A stretch of DNA of 64,000 nt from Streptomyces sp. TLI_235 (GTDB lineage: Bacteria; Actinomycetota; Actinomycetes; Streptomycetales; Streptomycetaceae). The position numbers were made by a program, and so were the translations under genes. The notes beneath the pieces are model-generated. The model did not search any database. It was not told the DNA's origin and saw only the letters and a list, made by a program, of their open reading frames with translations. Below, piece by piece: positions 48,726 to 56,411 of the stretch. Location of the stretch: positions 5,084,001 through 5,148,000 of the forward strand of contig NSGV01000001.1 in NCBI GenBank assembly GCA_002300355.1. Reading direction: 5' to 3'. How positions within the stretch are numbered: position 1 is the first letter of the stretch; every line of letters starts with the position of its first letter.

Positions 48726-49136
48726 ATGAGTGGTGACATTCGCAGCGACCAGCCGCAGGGGCGCTTCCGACGCATGCTGAACCGGCTGACCTCCTCCACC
48801 GAGGAGTTGGAGGCCGAGGAGCTGCGCCAGGACACCGCCGAGTCGGGGTGCACCCCGATCGCCAGCTGCGGGGACCGTGAGGTGGTCACCGTGGCCGGGA
48901 CGCTGCGCACAGTGACGATCCGCCCGCGGGCGGGCGTGCCGGCCCTGGAGGCCGAACTCTTCGACGGCAGCGACGCGCTGGACGTGGTCTGGCTCGGCCG
49001 CCGCTCGATCGTGGGCATAGAACCGGGCCGGCGGCTCATCGCCTCCGGTCGGATCAGCCATGCACGCGGGCGCCGCGTGCTGTTCAACCCCCGCTACGAG
49101 CTGCGTCCGGTTGGACACGGGAGCGAATCAGCGTGA
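48726..49136 (+). CDS. Conserved OB-fold nucleic-acid-binding protein
   Basis: A 136-residue protein with an OB-fold like that of the RecG wedge or aspartyl-tRNA synthetase anticodon domain: VTVAGTLRTVTIRP, AELFDGSDALDVVWLG, LIASGRISHARGRRVLFNPRYEL. The first 45 residues are charged. It probably binds single-stranded DNA or RNA; no catalytic motif is seen. It lies directly before the DUF3159 gene with a GTGA overlap, an arrangement common in streptomycetes. Its precise job is unknown. Confidence 0.85.
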   Translation: MSGDIRSDQPQGRFRRMLNRLTSSTEELEAEELRQDTAESGCTPIASCGDREVVTVAGTLRTVTIRPRAGVPALEAELFDGSDALDVVWLGRRSIVGIEPGRRLIASGRISHARGRRVLFNPRYELRPVGHGSESA

Positions 49137-49885
49137 GCAACCTTCCCGGCGGCGAGTCCGCCGCCCGCACCGCCGGCCTGCCGACCGGGTTCGAGCCGGC
49201 CGTGGCGCACGATCCGGCACCGGAGACGGAGCAGGAGGCGGCCGCACGTGAGGCCGCCGCGTCCAAGGAGGCCGCCGACACGGTGATCAAGGCCTTCGGT
49301 GGCGTCCGCGGCATGATCGACATGACGCTGCCGGGCCTGGTCTTCATCGTGGCCTTCAACCTGACCCACCAGGTCGCCACCGCGGCCTGGTCGGCGCTCG
49401 GCCTGAGTGCGCTGTTCGTGGTGGTCCGGCTGGCGAAGCGGGAGACGATCCAGCACGCGTTCAGCGGCGTGTTCGGTGTCGCGATCGGCGCCTGGATCTC
49501 GATGAAGACCGGCAAGGCGGAGAACTTCTACCTGCCGGGCCTGCTGTACAACGTGGGCTACTGCGTGGCGCTGGCCGTCTCGGCGCTGGTGCGCTGGCCG
49601 CTGATCGGTGTGATGCTCGGCCCGATCACCGGCGAGATGTTCACCTGGCGCAATCAGAACCCGGGCCGGCTCGCCGCGTACACCAAGGCGACCTGGGCCT
49701 GGGTGGTGATCATGGGCATCAAGCCGGTGATCCTCTTCCCGCTGTACTTCACCGGGAACGTCAACCTGCTGGGCTGGCTGAAGGTCGCGCTCGGCATCCC
49801 GCCGATGCTGCTGGCGATGTACGTGACCTGGCAGATCCTGCTGAAGGCGCCGCCGCCGATCAAGGCGCAGACGGACACGGAGTGA
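49133..49885 (+). CDS. DUF3159 membrane protein
   Basis: A 250-residue integral membrane protein with a disordered, acidic N-terminus (1-55) and about five to six membrane segments, with the signature FGGVRGMIDMTLPGLVFIVAFN at the first. The GEMFTWRNQNPGRLAAYTKATWAWV block is also characteristic of the family. Function unknown. The GTG start overlaps the OB-fold gene's stop; a strong terminator follows. Association with TrkA-type genes is conserved in streptomycetes as I recall, which hints at ion homeostasis, but this is inference. Confidence 0.85.
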   Translation: MSNLPGGESAARTAGLPTGFEPAVAHDPAPETEQEAAAREAAASKEAADTVIKAFGGVRGMIDMTLPGLVFIVAFNLTHQVATAAWSALGLSALFVVVRLAKRETIQHAFSGVFGVAIGAWISMKTGKAENFYLPGLLYNVGYCVALAVSALVRWPLIGVMLGPITGEMFTWRNQNPGRLAAYTKATWAWVVIMGIKPVILFPLYFTGNVNLLGWLKVALGIPPMLLAMYVTWQILLKAPPPIKAQTDTE

Positions 49886-49888
49886 CGA

Positions 49889-49921
49889 GAAGGGGCCGTA
49901 CCCGCCGGGTACGGCCCCTTC
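49889..49921. terminator. Bidirectional terminator between DUF3159 and trkA genes
   Basis: 15-bp perfect stem with a 3-nt loop between the convergent stops at 49885 and 49940. Confidence 0.85.
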
Positions 49922-49939
49922 TCCGTGCGCCGGGGGCTG

Positions 49940-50611
49940 CTACTGGGCGCCGGAGCCCGCCGACAGCAGGCCCTCCAGCTCCTCCTCACGCTCCTGGGCG
50001 GCCACGAACAGCAGCTCGTCGCCGGCCTCCAGGGTGTCGTCCTTGCCCGGCACCAGCACCCGGCCCTCGCGGATGATCGTCACCAGGGCGGTGTCCACCG
50101 GCCACGGCACGTCGGCGACCCGCGTGCCGACCAGCTCGGTGTCCGCGGCGAGGGTCAGCTCGACCAGGTTGGCGTTGCCCTGGCTGAAGCGCATCAGCCG
50201 GACGAGGTCGCCGACGCTGACGGCCTCCTCGACCAGCGCCGACATCAGGCGCGGGGTGGAGACGGCGACGTCCACGCCCCAGGACTCGTTGAAGAGCCAC
50301 TCGTTCTTCGGGTTGTTGACCCGGGCGACCACCCGCGGCACGCCGTACTCGGTCTTCGCGAGCAGCGAGACGACCAGGTTGACCTTGTCGTCGCCGGTCG
50401 CGGCGATCACCACGTGGCAGCGCTGCAGGGCGGCCTCGTCCAGCGAGGTGATCTCGCAGGCGTCGGCCAGCAGCCATTCGGCCATCGGCACCCGCTCGAC
50501 CGAGATCGAGTTCGGGTTCTTGTCGATCAGGAGGACGTCGTGGCCGTTCTCCAGCAGCTCGCCCGCGATCGAGCGGCCGACCGCACCGGCCCCGGCAATG
50601 GCGACTCGCAT
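49940..50611 (-). CDS. TrkA/Ktr-type potassium regulatory protein (second of pair)
   Basis: A 223-residue regulatory subunit of K+ transport. An N-terminal RCK domain has the Rossmann motif VAIAGAGAVGRSIA (6-14) and VLLIDKN for NAD(H) or ATP; a C-terminal RCK_C domain (LTLAADTELVGTRVADV) binds a second ligand, in related proteins c-di-AMP. The protein is cytosolic and pairs with a membrane pore not encoded here. Its ATG overlaps the stop of the upstream trkA gene by one base, so the two are made together (the CeoB/CeoC-like arrangement of actinobacteria). A KimA-type transporter is divergent from them. Confidence 0.92.
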   Translation of the reverse strand: MRVAIAGAGAVGRSIAGELLENGHDVLLIDKNPNSISVERVPMAEWLLADACEITSLDEAALQRCHVVIAATGDDKVNLVVSLLAKTEYGVPRVVARVNNPKNEWLFNESWGVDVAVSTPRLMSALVEEAVSVGDLVRLMRFSQGNANLVELTLAADTELVGTRVADVPWPVDTALVTIIREGRVLVPGKDDTLEAGDELLFVAAQEREEELEGLLSAGSGAQ

Positions 50612-51279
50612 CAGTGACCACCCTCCTCGGGGCCCTTTGCGAACGCGGCCTCGACCGCGTCCAGCTCGCTCCGGCGCAGGGTCACGTGCAGCAGGTCGCC
50701 CTCCTGGACGACCATCTGCGGCGCGGGCAGCACGCCCTCGCCGAGCCGGGTGAGGAACGCCACCCGCACTCCGGCGGCCTCCTCCAGCACGCTCAGCTTG
50801 TGCCCGACCCAGCTCGGCGCGTACGCGACCTCGGCGAGCTGGATGCTGCCGCTCGGGTCCTGCCAGAGCGGTTCGGCACCGCTCGGCAGCAGCCGGCGCA
50901 GCATCTGGTCGGCCGTCCAGCGGACGGTGGCGACGGTCGGGATGCCCAGGCGCTGGTAGACCTCGGCGCGGCGGGGGTCGTAGATCCGGGCGGCGACGTT
51001 CTCGACGCCGAAGTTCTCGCGGGCGACCCGGGCCGCGATGATGTTGGAGTTGTCACCGCTGGAGACGGCGGCGAAGGCGCCCGCCTCCTCGATGCCCGCC
51101 TCGCGCAGGGTGTCCTGGTCGAAGCCGACGCCGGTCACCCTCCGGCCGTTGAACCCGGCGCCGAGACGGCGGAACGCCGTCGGGTCCTGGTCCACCACGG
51201 CCACCGAGTGACCTTGTTTCTCCAGGGCTCTCGCGAGGGCCGAGCCCACGCGCCCGCAGCCCATGATGACGATGTGCAC
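50611..51279 (-). CDS. TrkA/Ktr-type potassium regulatory protein (first of pair)
   Basis: A 222-residue RCK protein with the Rossmann motif VIMGCGRVGSALA (4-16) and AVVDQDP, then an RCK_C domain in the last 80 residues (GHKLSVLEEAAGVRVAFLTRLG). It is the upstream partner of the pair; the two RCK proteins probably assemble on a Trk/Ktr-type pore. The ATG at 51279 lies 243 bp from the divergent transporter gene; the gap carries both promoters. Confidence 0.92.
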   Translation of the reverse strand: MHIVIMGCGRVGSALARALEKQGHSVAVVDQDPTAFRRLGAGFNGRRVTGVGFDQDTLREAGIEEAGAFAAVSSGDNSNIIAARVARENFGVENVAARIYDPRRAEVYQRLGIPTVATVRWTADQMLRRLLPSGAEPLWQDPSGSIQLAEVAYAPSWVGHKLSVLEEAAGVRVAFLTRLGEGVLPAPQMVVQEGDLLHVTLRRSELDAVEAAFAKGPEEGGH

Positions 51280-51508
51280 GGGACGCTACCTCACCCGGTC
51301 CGTTGGGGTCATGACCTGCGCAAACACCGCTCATCATCCTTCCGCACCCCCGCATGTGGGGGGTGAATCGTCGTCGGCGCCTTCGACCATGGCGCACCGG
51401 GCAAACAGGGTGTTGCCCGCAAACTCTTCATCCGACACGCTAGCCGGTCCACCGAACACAGTCTCGACGGAGGGGGCACCGGTCGTCGGACCAGGTATCG
51501 GCAGCCCC

Positions 51509-51514
51509 TACGAT
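51509..51514 (+). promoter_or_regulatory. -10 element close to the KimA-type start
   Basis: TACGAT ends 8 nt before the GTG at 51523, placing the transcript start at the start codon (leaderless) or within two bases of it. No ribosome-binding site precedes either the GTG or the in-frame ATG at 51529. No clear -35. Confidence 0.4.
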
Positions 51515-51522
51515 TCCTTGAT

Positions 51523-53580
51523 GTGCCTATGCCTGCCGATCTCCCGAAACGCATCCTGATCGGGCGAGCGCTCCGCAGCGACAAGCTGGGGGAGACGCTC
51601 CTGCCCAAGCGGATCGCGCTGCCCGTGTTCGCCTCGGACGCGCTGTCCTCCGTCGCCTACGCCCCCGAGGAGATCCTCCTCACGCTGTCAGTCGCCGGGG
51701 CCTCGGCGATCCACTTCTCGTGGCAGATCGGCGTCGTCGTCGCCATCGTGATGCTCGCGGTGGTCGCCTCGTACCGGCAGAACGTGCACGCCTATCCCAG
51801 CGGCGGCGGCGACTACGAGGTCGCCACCGTCAACCACGGCCCCAACTCCGGCCTGGTCGTGGCGAGCGCCCTGCTCGTCGACTACGTGCTCACCGTGGCT
51901 GTGTCCACCACCTCGGGCGTCGCCAACGTCGTCTCCGCGGTGCCCGCGCTGCGCGGCCACGAACTGCCGCTGTCGATCATCGTGGTCATCCTGCTCATGG
52001 GCATGAACCTGCGCGGCGTGCGCGAGTCCGGCAGCGCCTTCGCCGTCCCCACCTACGCCTTCATGATCGGCGTGATGGGCATGGTGGCCTGGGGGGCGAT
52101 CCGCTCCGCCCTCGGCCAGACGATGAACGCCGAGAGCGCCGGCTTCCACCTGGAGGCCACGCCCGGCAACGGCTCGCTGGCCGGCTTCGCGATGGTCTTC
52201 CTCCTGCTGCGAGCCTTCTCCTCCGGCTGTGCCGCGCTCACCGGTGTCGAGGCGATCTCCAACGGCGTCCCGGCCTTCCGCAAGCCGAAGAGCAAGAACG
52301 CCGCCACCACCCTGCTGCTGATGGCCTCCGTCGCCGTCGTGATGTTCATGGGCATCATCTGGCTGGCCCGCCTCACCCACGTGCAGATGGCCGAGGACCC
52401 GGCCCAGCAACTCGTCGGCGCCGCCCCCGACTACCACCAGAAGACCGCGCTGGCCCAGATCAGCGAGGCCGTGTTCTCCAACTTCACGCCCGGCTTCTAC
52501 TTCGTCGCCGCCGTGACCGGCCTGATCCTGGTGCTCGCCGCCAACACCGCCTTCAACGGCTTCCCGGTGCTCGGCTCGATCCTCGCCCAGGACCGCTACC
52601 TGCCCCGTCAGCTGCACACCCGCGGCGACCGTCTGGCCTTCTCCAACGGCATCATCCTGCTGGCCGGTGTGGCGATCCTCTTCATCATCGCCTTCGACGC
52701 CGACCCGACCCGGCTGATCCAGCTCTACATCGTCGGCGTCTTCGTCTCCTTCAACATGAGCCAGTCCGGCATGATCCGGCACTGGACCCGCCTGCTGCGC
52801 ACCGAGACCGACCCGAAGAAGCGCTCGCACATGCAGCGCAGTCGGGCCATCAACACCTTCGGCCTGGTGATGACCACGGCCGTGCTCATCGTCGTCCTCG
52901 CCACCAAGATCAGCCACGCCTGGATCGCCATCGCGACCATGGTCGTGCTCTTCGTGATGATGAAGGCGATCCGCAGCCACTACGAGCGGGTCTCCGCCGA
53001 GCTGGTCGCCGCCGAGGAGCCCGAGGACGTCGCCCCGCCCACCCGGGTGCACGCCATCGTCCTGGTCTCCAAGCTGCACAAGCCCGCGCTGCGCGCCCTC
53101 GCGTACGCCCGGCTGGCGCGCGCGCACACCCTGGAGGCCGTCACCGTCAACGTGGACCCGGCCGACACCGAGGCGCTGCGGCAGGACTGGGACGCCCGCG
53201 GCATCGACGTCCCGCTGAAGGTCCTCGACTCGCCGTTCCGCGAGATCACCGGCCCCGTCCTCGACTACGTCAAGAACCTGCGCCGCAACAGCCCGCGCGA
53301 CGTCGTCTCCGTCTACATCCCGGAGTACGTGGTCGGCCACTGGTACGAGCATCTGCTGCACAACCAGAGTGCGCTGCGCCTCAAGGGTCGACTGCTGTTC
53401 AAGCCCGGCGTGATGGTGACGTCCGTACCCTGGCAGTTGGAGTCCTCCGAGCGGCGCAAGCCGCAGAAGGCCTGGTCCGCCCCCGGCGCCGTGCGCCGCG
53501 GCGAGCCCCGCCACCAGGGCAACCGGCCCTTCGAGACCTCCGACACCACCCGGACCGGCAGCAAGGACGGATCATCGTGA
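51523..53580 (+). CDS. KimA-type potassium/proton symporter (APC superfamily)
   Basis: A 685-residue membrane protein with about 12 segments in the first 490 residues and a cytoplasmic C-terminal domain. Strong resemblance to Bacillus KimA: LPVFASDALSSVAYAPEEI, SYRQNVHAYPSGGGDYEVA, LLVDYVLTVAVSTTSGV, LLRAFSSGCAALTGVEAISNGVPAF and, in the C-terminal USP-like domain, WYEHLLHNQSALRLKGRLLF. KimA is a high-affinity K+ uptake system inhibited by c-di-AMP. The gene is divergent from two RCK-type K+ regulators, which supports a potassium role. The start is GTG 51523 or ATG 51529. The last 60 residues are basic and disordered, an extension relative to KimA. The methyltransferase gene overlaps its stop. 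Confidence 0.88.
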   Translation: MPMPADLPKRILIGRALRSDKLGETLLPKRIALPVFASDALSSVAYAPEEILLTLSVAGASAIHFSWQIGVVVAIVMLAVVASYRQNVHAYPSGGGDYEVATVNHGPNSGLVVASALLVDYVLTVAVSTTSGVANVVSAVPALRGHELPLSIIVVILLMGMNLRGVRESGSAFAVPTYAFMIGVMGMVAWGAIRSALGQTMNAESAGFHLEATPGNGSLAGFAMVFLLLRAFSSGCAALTGVEAISNGVPAFRKPKSKNAATTLLLMASVAVVMFMGIIWLARLTHVQMAEDPAQQLVGAAPDYHQKTALAQISEAVFSNFTPGFYFVAAVTGLILVLAANTAFNGFPVLGSILAQDRYLPRQLHTRGDRLAFSNGIILLAGVAILFIIAFDADPTRLIQLYIVGVFVSFNMSQSGMIRHWTRLLRTETDPKKRSHMQRSRAINTFGLVMTTAVLIVVLATKISHAWIAIATMVVLFVMMKAIRSHYERVSAELVAAEEPEDVAPPTRVHAIVLVSKLHKPALRALAYARLARAHTLEAVTVNVDPADTEALRQDWDARGIDVPLKVLDSPFREITGPVLDYVKNLRRNSPRDVVSVYIPEYVVGHWYEHLLHNQSALRLKGRLLFKPGVMVTSVPWQLESSERRKPQKAWSAPGAVRRGEPRHQGNRPFETSDTTRTGSKDGSS

Positions 53581-55295
53581 CCCGCAACAACCCGCCCCGC
53601 TCGGGCGGCTCCGCAGGCCGCTCCGGCCGCTCCGGCGGCCGCCCGGGCCAGGTGGCTCACCCCCGATGGAGCAACCGGTCCGCGCGTCCGGCGGCCACCG
53701 ACCGCGAGGGCTACACCGCCCAGACCGCACCCCTGGCCCCGCGCGAGGAGGCGCCCGCGGCGGACGAGCAGACCACCGCGCAGGGCCGCGGTACGGGCAG
53801 GAAGGACGAGCGTCCGCGCAAGCAGACCGTCAACCCGCCGAAGGCGCTGCGCACCGGCGGGCCACAGGCGAAGGCCGCCAAGCCCAAGTCGGCCGCCAAG
53901 TCGGCCCCGAAGTCGAGCCGGCCGAAGGCCGTGCAGCTGAAGGTGCCGAGCGGTGATCCGCTGGTCGGCGAGCGGTACGAGGTCGAGGTCGGCCCGGTCG
54001 CGCACGGCGGCCACTGCGTCGCCCGCTACGAGGGCCGGGTGCTGTTCGTCCGGCACACCCTGCCCGGCGAGCGGGTGATCGCCGAGGTCACCGAGGGCAC
54101 CACCACCTCCCGCTTCCTGCGGGCCGACGCGGTGGAGGTCCTGGAGCCCGCGAAGGAGCGCATCGCCGCGCCCTGCCCGTTCTCCGGCCCCGGCAAGTGC
54201 GGCGGCTGCGACTGGCAGCACGTCACGCCCGGCGGCCAGCGCAAGCTGAAGTCGCAGGTGCTCACCGAGCAGCTCGCCAAGCTCGCCGGCCTCAGCCCGG
54301 CCGAGGCCGGCTGGGACGGCTCGGTGGAGCCGGTCGGCGGAAAGCTCCCGGCCGGCGAGGTGCCCGCCTGGCGTACCCGCGTGCAGTACACCGTCGACCC
54401 GGAGACCGGGCGGGCCGGGCTGCGCAAGCACCGCTCGCACGACGTCCAGCCGGTCGACCGCTGCCTGATCGCCGCCGAGGGCGTCACCGAACTCGGCGTC
54501 GAGTCCCGGGAGTGGCAGGGCGTGGCCGCCATCGAGGCGATCGCCGCGACCGGCTCCTCCGACCGCCAGGTCATCCTGCGCCCCCGCCCGGGCGAGCAGC
54601 TGCCGCTGGTCGAGCTCGACCGGCCGGTGTCCATCTCCCGGGTGGACGAGCAGGAGCTCTTCCACCGGGTGCACGGCCGGACCTTCGTCCGCGAGCGGGC
54701 GGCCGGCCGCACCTGGCGGGTCTCCGAGGGCGGCTTCTGGCAGATCCACCCGCAGGCGCCGGACACCCTGGTCGACGCGGTGCTGGAGGGCCTCGACCCG
54801 CAGTGGGGCGAGATGGCCCTCGACCTGTACTGCGGCGTTGGCCTCTTCGCCGGCGCGCTCGCGGACCGGGTCGGCGAGGACGGCGCGGTGCTCGGCATCG
54901 AGTCGTCCAAGCAGTCCGTGGCCGACGCCCGGCACAACCTGGCCGCGCTGGAGAACGTCCGGATCGAGTGCGACCGGGTGGAGACCCTGCTGCCGCGCAC
55001 CGGCATCACCGCCACCGACCTGATCGTGCTCGACCCGCCGCGGGCCGGCGCCGGCCGCGAGACCGTCGCGCACCTGGTCGGCCTGGAGGCCCGCCGGATC
55101 GCGTACGTGGCCTGCGACCCGGCCGCGCTCGCCCGCGACCTGGCGTTCTTCCGCGAGGGCGGCTACCGGCCGGTCTCGCTGCGGGCCTTCGACCTGTTCC
55201 CGATGACCCATCACTTCGAGTGCGTGGCCATCCTGGAGCCCACCGGCGAGGGCTCGGGCGCGGGCTTCGGCGCGGGCTTCGGCGAGGACGGGTAA
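53577..55295 (+). CDS. TrmA/RumA-type RNA uridine-C5 methyltransferase
   Basis: A 572-residue SAM-dependent enzyme of the COG2265 family that makes 5-methyluridine in tRNA or rRNA. After a long basic disordered N-terminus (1-118, absent from most homologues) come a TRAM domain (120-190), a [4Fe-4S] site with C200, C208 and C211 (CPFSGPGKCGGC), and a methyltransferase core with LDLYCGVGLFAGALAD, VLDPPRAGAG and the catalytic cysteine in YVACDPAALARDL (about 513). All catalytic features are present. Target nucleotide is not deducible. The GTG at 53577 overlaps the KimA stop (GTGA), an unexpected functional coupling seen also in other streptomycetes, as I recall. Confidence 0.92.
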   Translation: MTRNNPPRSGGSAGRSGRSGGRPGQVAHPRWSNRSARPAATDREGYTAQTAPLAPREEAPAADEQTTAQGRGTGRKDERPRKQTVNPPKALRTGGPQAKAAKPKSAAKSAPKSSRPKAVQLKVPSGDPLVGERYEVEVGPVAHGGHCVARYEGRVLFVRHTLPGERVIAEVTEGTTTSRFLRADAVEVLEPAKERIAAPCPFSGPGKCGGCDWQHVTPGGQRKLKSQVLTEQLAKLAGLSPAEAGWDGSVEPVGGKLPAGEVPAWRTRVQYTVDPETGRAGLRKHRSHDVQPVDRCLIAAEGVTELGVESREWQGVAAIEAIAATGSSDRQVILRPRPGEQLPLVELDRPVSISRVDEQELFHRVHGRTFVRERAAGRTWRVSEGGFWQIHPQAPDTLVDAVLEGLDPQWGEMALDLYCGVGLFAGALADRVGEDGAVLGIESSKQSVADARHNLAALENVRIECDRVETLLPRTGITATDLIVLDPPRAGAGRETVAHLVGLEARRIAYVACDPAALARDLAFFREGGYRPVSLRAFDLFPMTHHFECVAILEPTGEGSGAGFGAGFGEDG

Positions 55296-55322
55296 CCGCC
55301 TTCGCGGTCTGCGGCACCGCTG

Positions 55323-55364
55323 CGATCGGCGGGCACGGGAGGAGACTCCGGTGCCCGCCGATCG
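55323..55364 (+). terminator. Terminator of the kimA-methyltransferase operon
   Basis: 14-bp perfect inverted repeat around a 14-nt loop, 27 bp after the methyltransferase stop. Confidence 0.7.
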
Positions 55365-55397
55365 GCGTTCCGGGGCTCGGGGCTCCCGTCGCGGGGT

Positions 55398-55457
55398 CGG
55401 AGGCGGGCCGGAGCCTCGCGTTCCGGGGCCGGAGGCGGGCCGGAGCCTCCGGTTCCG
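55398..55457. repeat. Two 28-bp direct repeats
   Basis: A 28-bp unit at 55398-55425 recurs at 55430-55457 with two mismatches, period 32 bp, in the 413-bp gap between two transcripts. No gene covers it. Each copy contains GGCCGGAGCC. It may be a simple duplication or a tandem binding site. Confidence 0.7.
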
Positions 55458-55673
55458 CGAGGGCATGGCGGGAATTCGCGGTACAGGTATGTGCGGCCCG
55501 CCGGCCACCCGGTGGACGGTCGGAGGCCGGCTGCCGTTCGCCCGGGGGCGGTCGGCGCAGGTCTCGGGCGCTGCCGGGCGGTGCCGGCGGATCGGCCTGC
55601 CGGGCTGGTTTCCGGTGGGGCGTGAACGGACATCTGAGGGGAGCGGGTACGGCGAGGCGGCCGGATTGCGCCC

Positions 55674-55702
55674 TTGCTGTGCTAGCACCCCAGCGCTAGC
55701 TT
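55674..55702 (+). promoter_or_regulatory. Leaderless promoter of the toxin-antitoxin pair
   Basis: TTGCTG (55674-55679), 17-bp spacer, TAGCTT (55697-55702). The ATG at 55709 lies 6 bp after the -10, so transcription should start at the A of ATG. No ribosome-binding site is present, consistent with leaderless mRNA. Confidence 0.7.
55681..55700. promoter_or_regulatory. GCTAGC double-site operator candidate
   Basis: Two palindromic GCTAGC sites at 55681-55686 and 55695-55700, 14 bp apart, lie in the spacer and -10 of the promoter. That is the position and spacing expected for autorepression by the ribbon-helix-helix protein encoded immediately downstream. Confidence 0.6.
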
Positions 55703-55708
55703 GAATTC

Positions 55709-55942
55709 ATGGCCAAGAAACAACTCAACGTCCGGGTGGACGCAACCACCGCCGAGATGGCCCGGGAACGGGCCGAGCAGCAGGGGATCAGCATGAACCA
55801 GTACATCGAACGGCTCGTCCAGCAGGACATGGGCGAGGCCGGGCGCCTCTTCGTGGACACCGCGGCCCAGTTCATGAAGGAGTACGAGACGGCCTTCCTG
55901 GCCGAGTTCGCCGAGCCGGGCGCCCAGGATGTGCGCCGTTGA
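55709..55942 (+). CDS. Ribbon-helix-helix antitoxin-like protein
   Basis: A 77-residue protein. The N-terminal strand KKQLNVRVDATTAEMARERAEQQGISMNQYIERLVQQD is an Arc/CopG-type ribbon-helix-helix DNA-binding unit (strand LNVRV, helices from about 12 and 28). The C-terminal 30 residues are acidic and helical and probably bind the partner toxin. It overlaps the downstream gene by TTGA and is driven by the leaderless promoter with two GCTAGC sites. Its likely role is antitoxin and autorepressor. The antitoxin label is inferred from context. Confidence 0.85.
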   Translation: MAKKQLNVRVDATTAEMARERAEQQGISMNQYIERLVQQDMGEAGRLFVDTAAQFMKEYETAFLAEFAEPGAQDVRR

Positions 55943-56364
55943 AGCTCGAGGTCGACCTCTCGTGGCTGCTCATGACCGCTGAGCAGTACACCCCGGGAGA
56001 CCCCCAGGTCACCGACTACGGGTCGCTGCTGGCCGCGGTCGCCCGGCACCAGGCCGAGATCTTCGACATCGCCGTCTACCCCGAACCGCACGACCGGGCC
56101 GCGGCCCTGATGCACCAGCTGATCCGCATCCCCTCGCTGGAGCGGAACAACGAGCTGTTCGCCACCGCCGTCGCCTACGCCTATCTGGTCGCCAGCGGCT
56201 GCAGCGTCGCCACCACCGCGCGCGAGGTCCGCAGCCTCGCCCGCGCGATCCGCGAGGGCAAGATCGGGGTCGCCGGGGTCGCCGAACGGCTCTCCGCATG
56301 GGTCGTCGACGAGCCCGAGGAGGAAGAGGTCGGCGGGGACGACGACGAGGACGAGACCGACTGA
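55939..56364 (+). CDS. Fic/Doc-like toxin component, degenerate Fic motif
   Basis: A 141-residue helical protein similar to proteins annotated in streptomycetes as Fic-family toxin components. The region RIPSLERNNELFATAVAYAYLVASG aligns with the Fic core, where HPFxxGNxR would be expected. Here the catalytic histidine is missing, and only NN-xL-F remains in the loop, so AMPylation or phosphorylation activity of classic Fic/Doc type is doubtful. A very acidic tail (EEEEVGGDDDEDETD) is unusual. The TTG start overlaps the antitoxin stop (TTGA). It may still be a toxin of another mode, or a domesticated regulator of the RHH protein. Confidence 0.65.
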   Translation: MKLEVDLSWLLMTAEQYTPGDPQVTDYGSLLAAVARHQAEIFDIAVYPEPHDRAAALMHQLIRIPSLERNNELFATAVAYAYLVASGCSVATTAREVRSLARAIREGKIGVAGVAERLSAWVVDEPEEEEVGGDDDEDETD

Positions 56365-56411
56365 CTCGTTAGGCTTGGGGCCCACCCCCGAGCCCGACGA
56401 GGAACGCCACG

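Noticed and set aside
55939..56364. An active Fic AMP-transferase
   Set aside because: The catalytic HxFxxGN motif is not present; annotated only as Fic/Doc-like.
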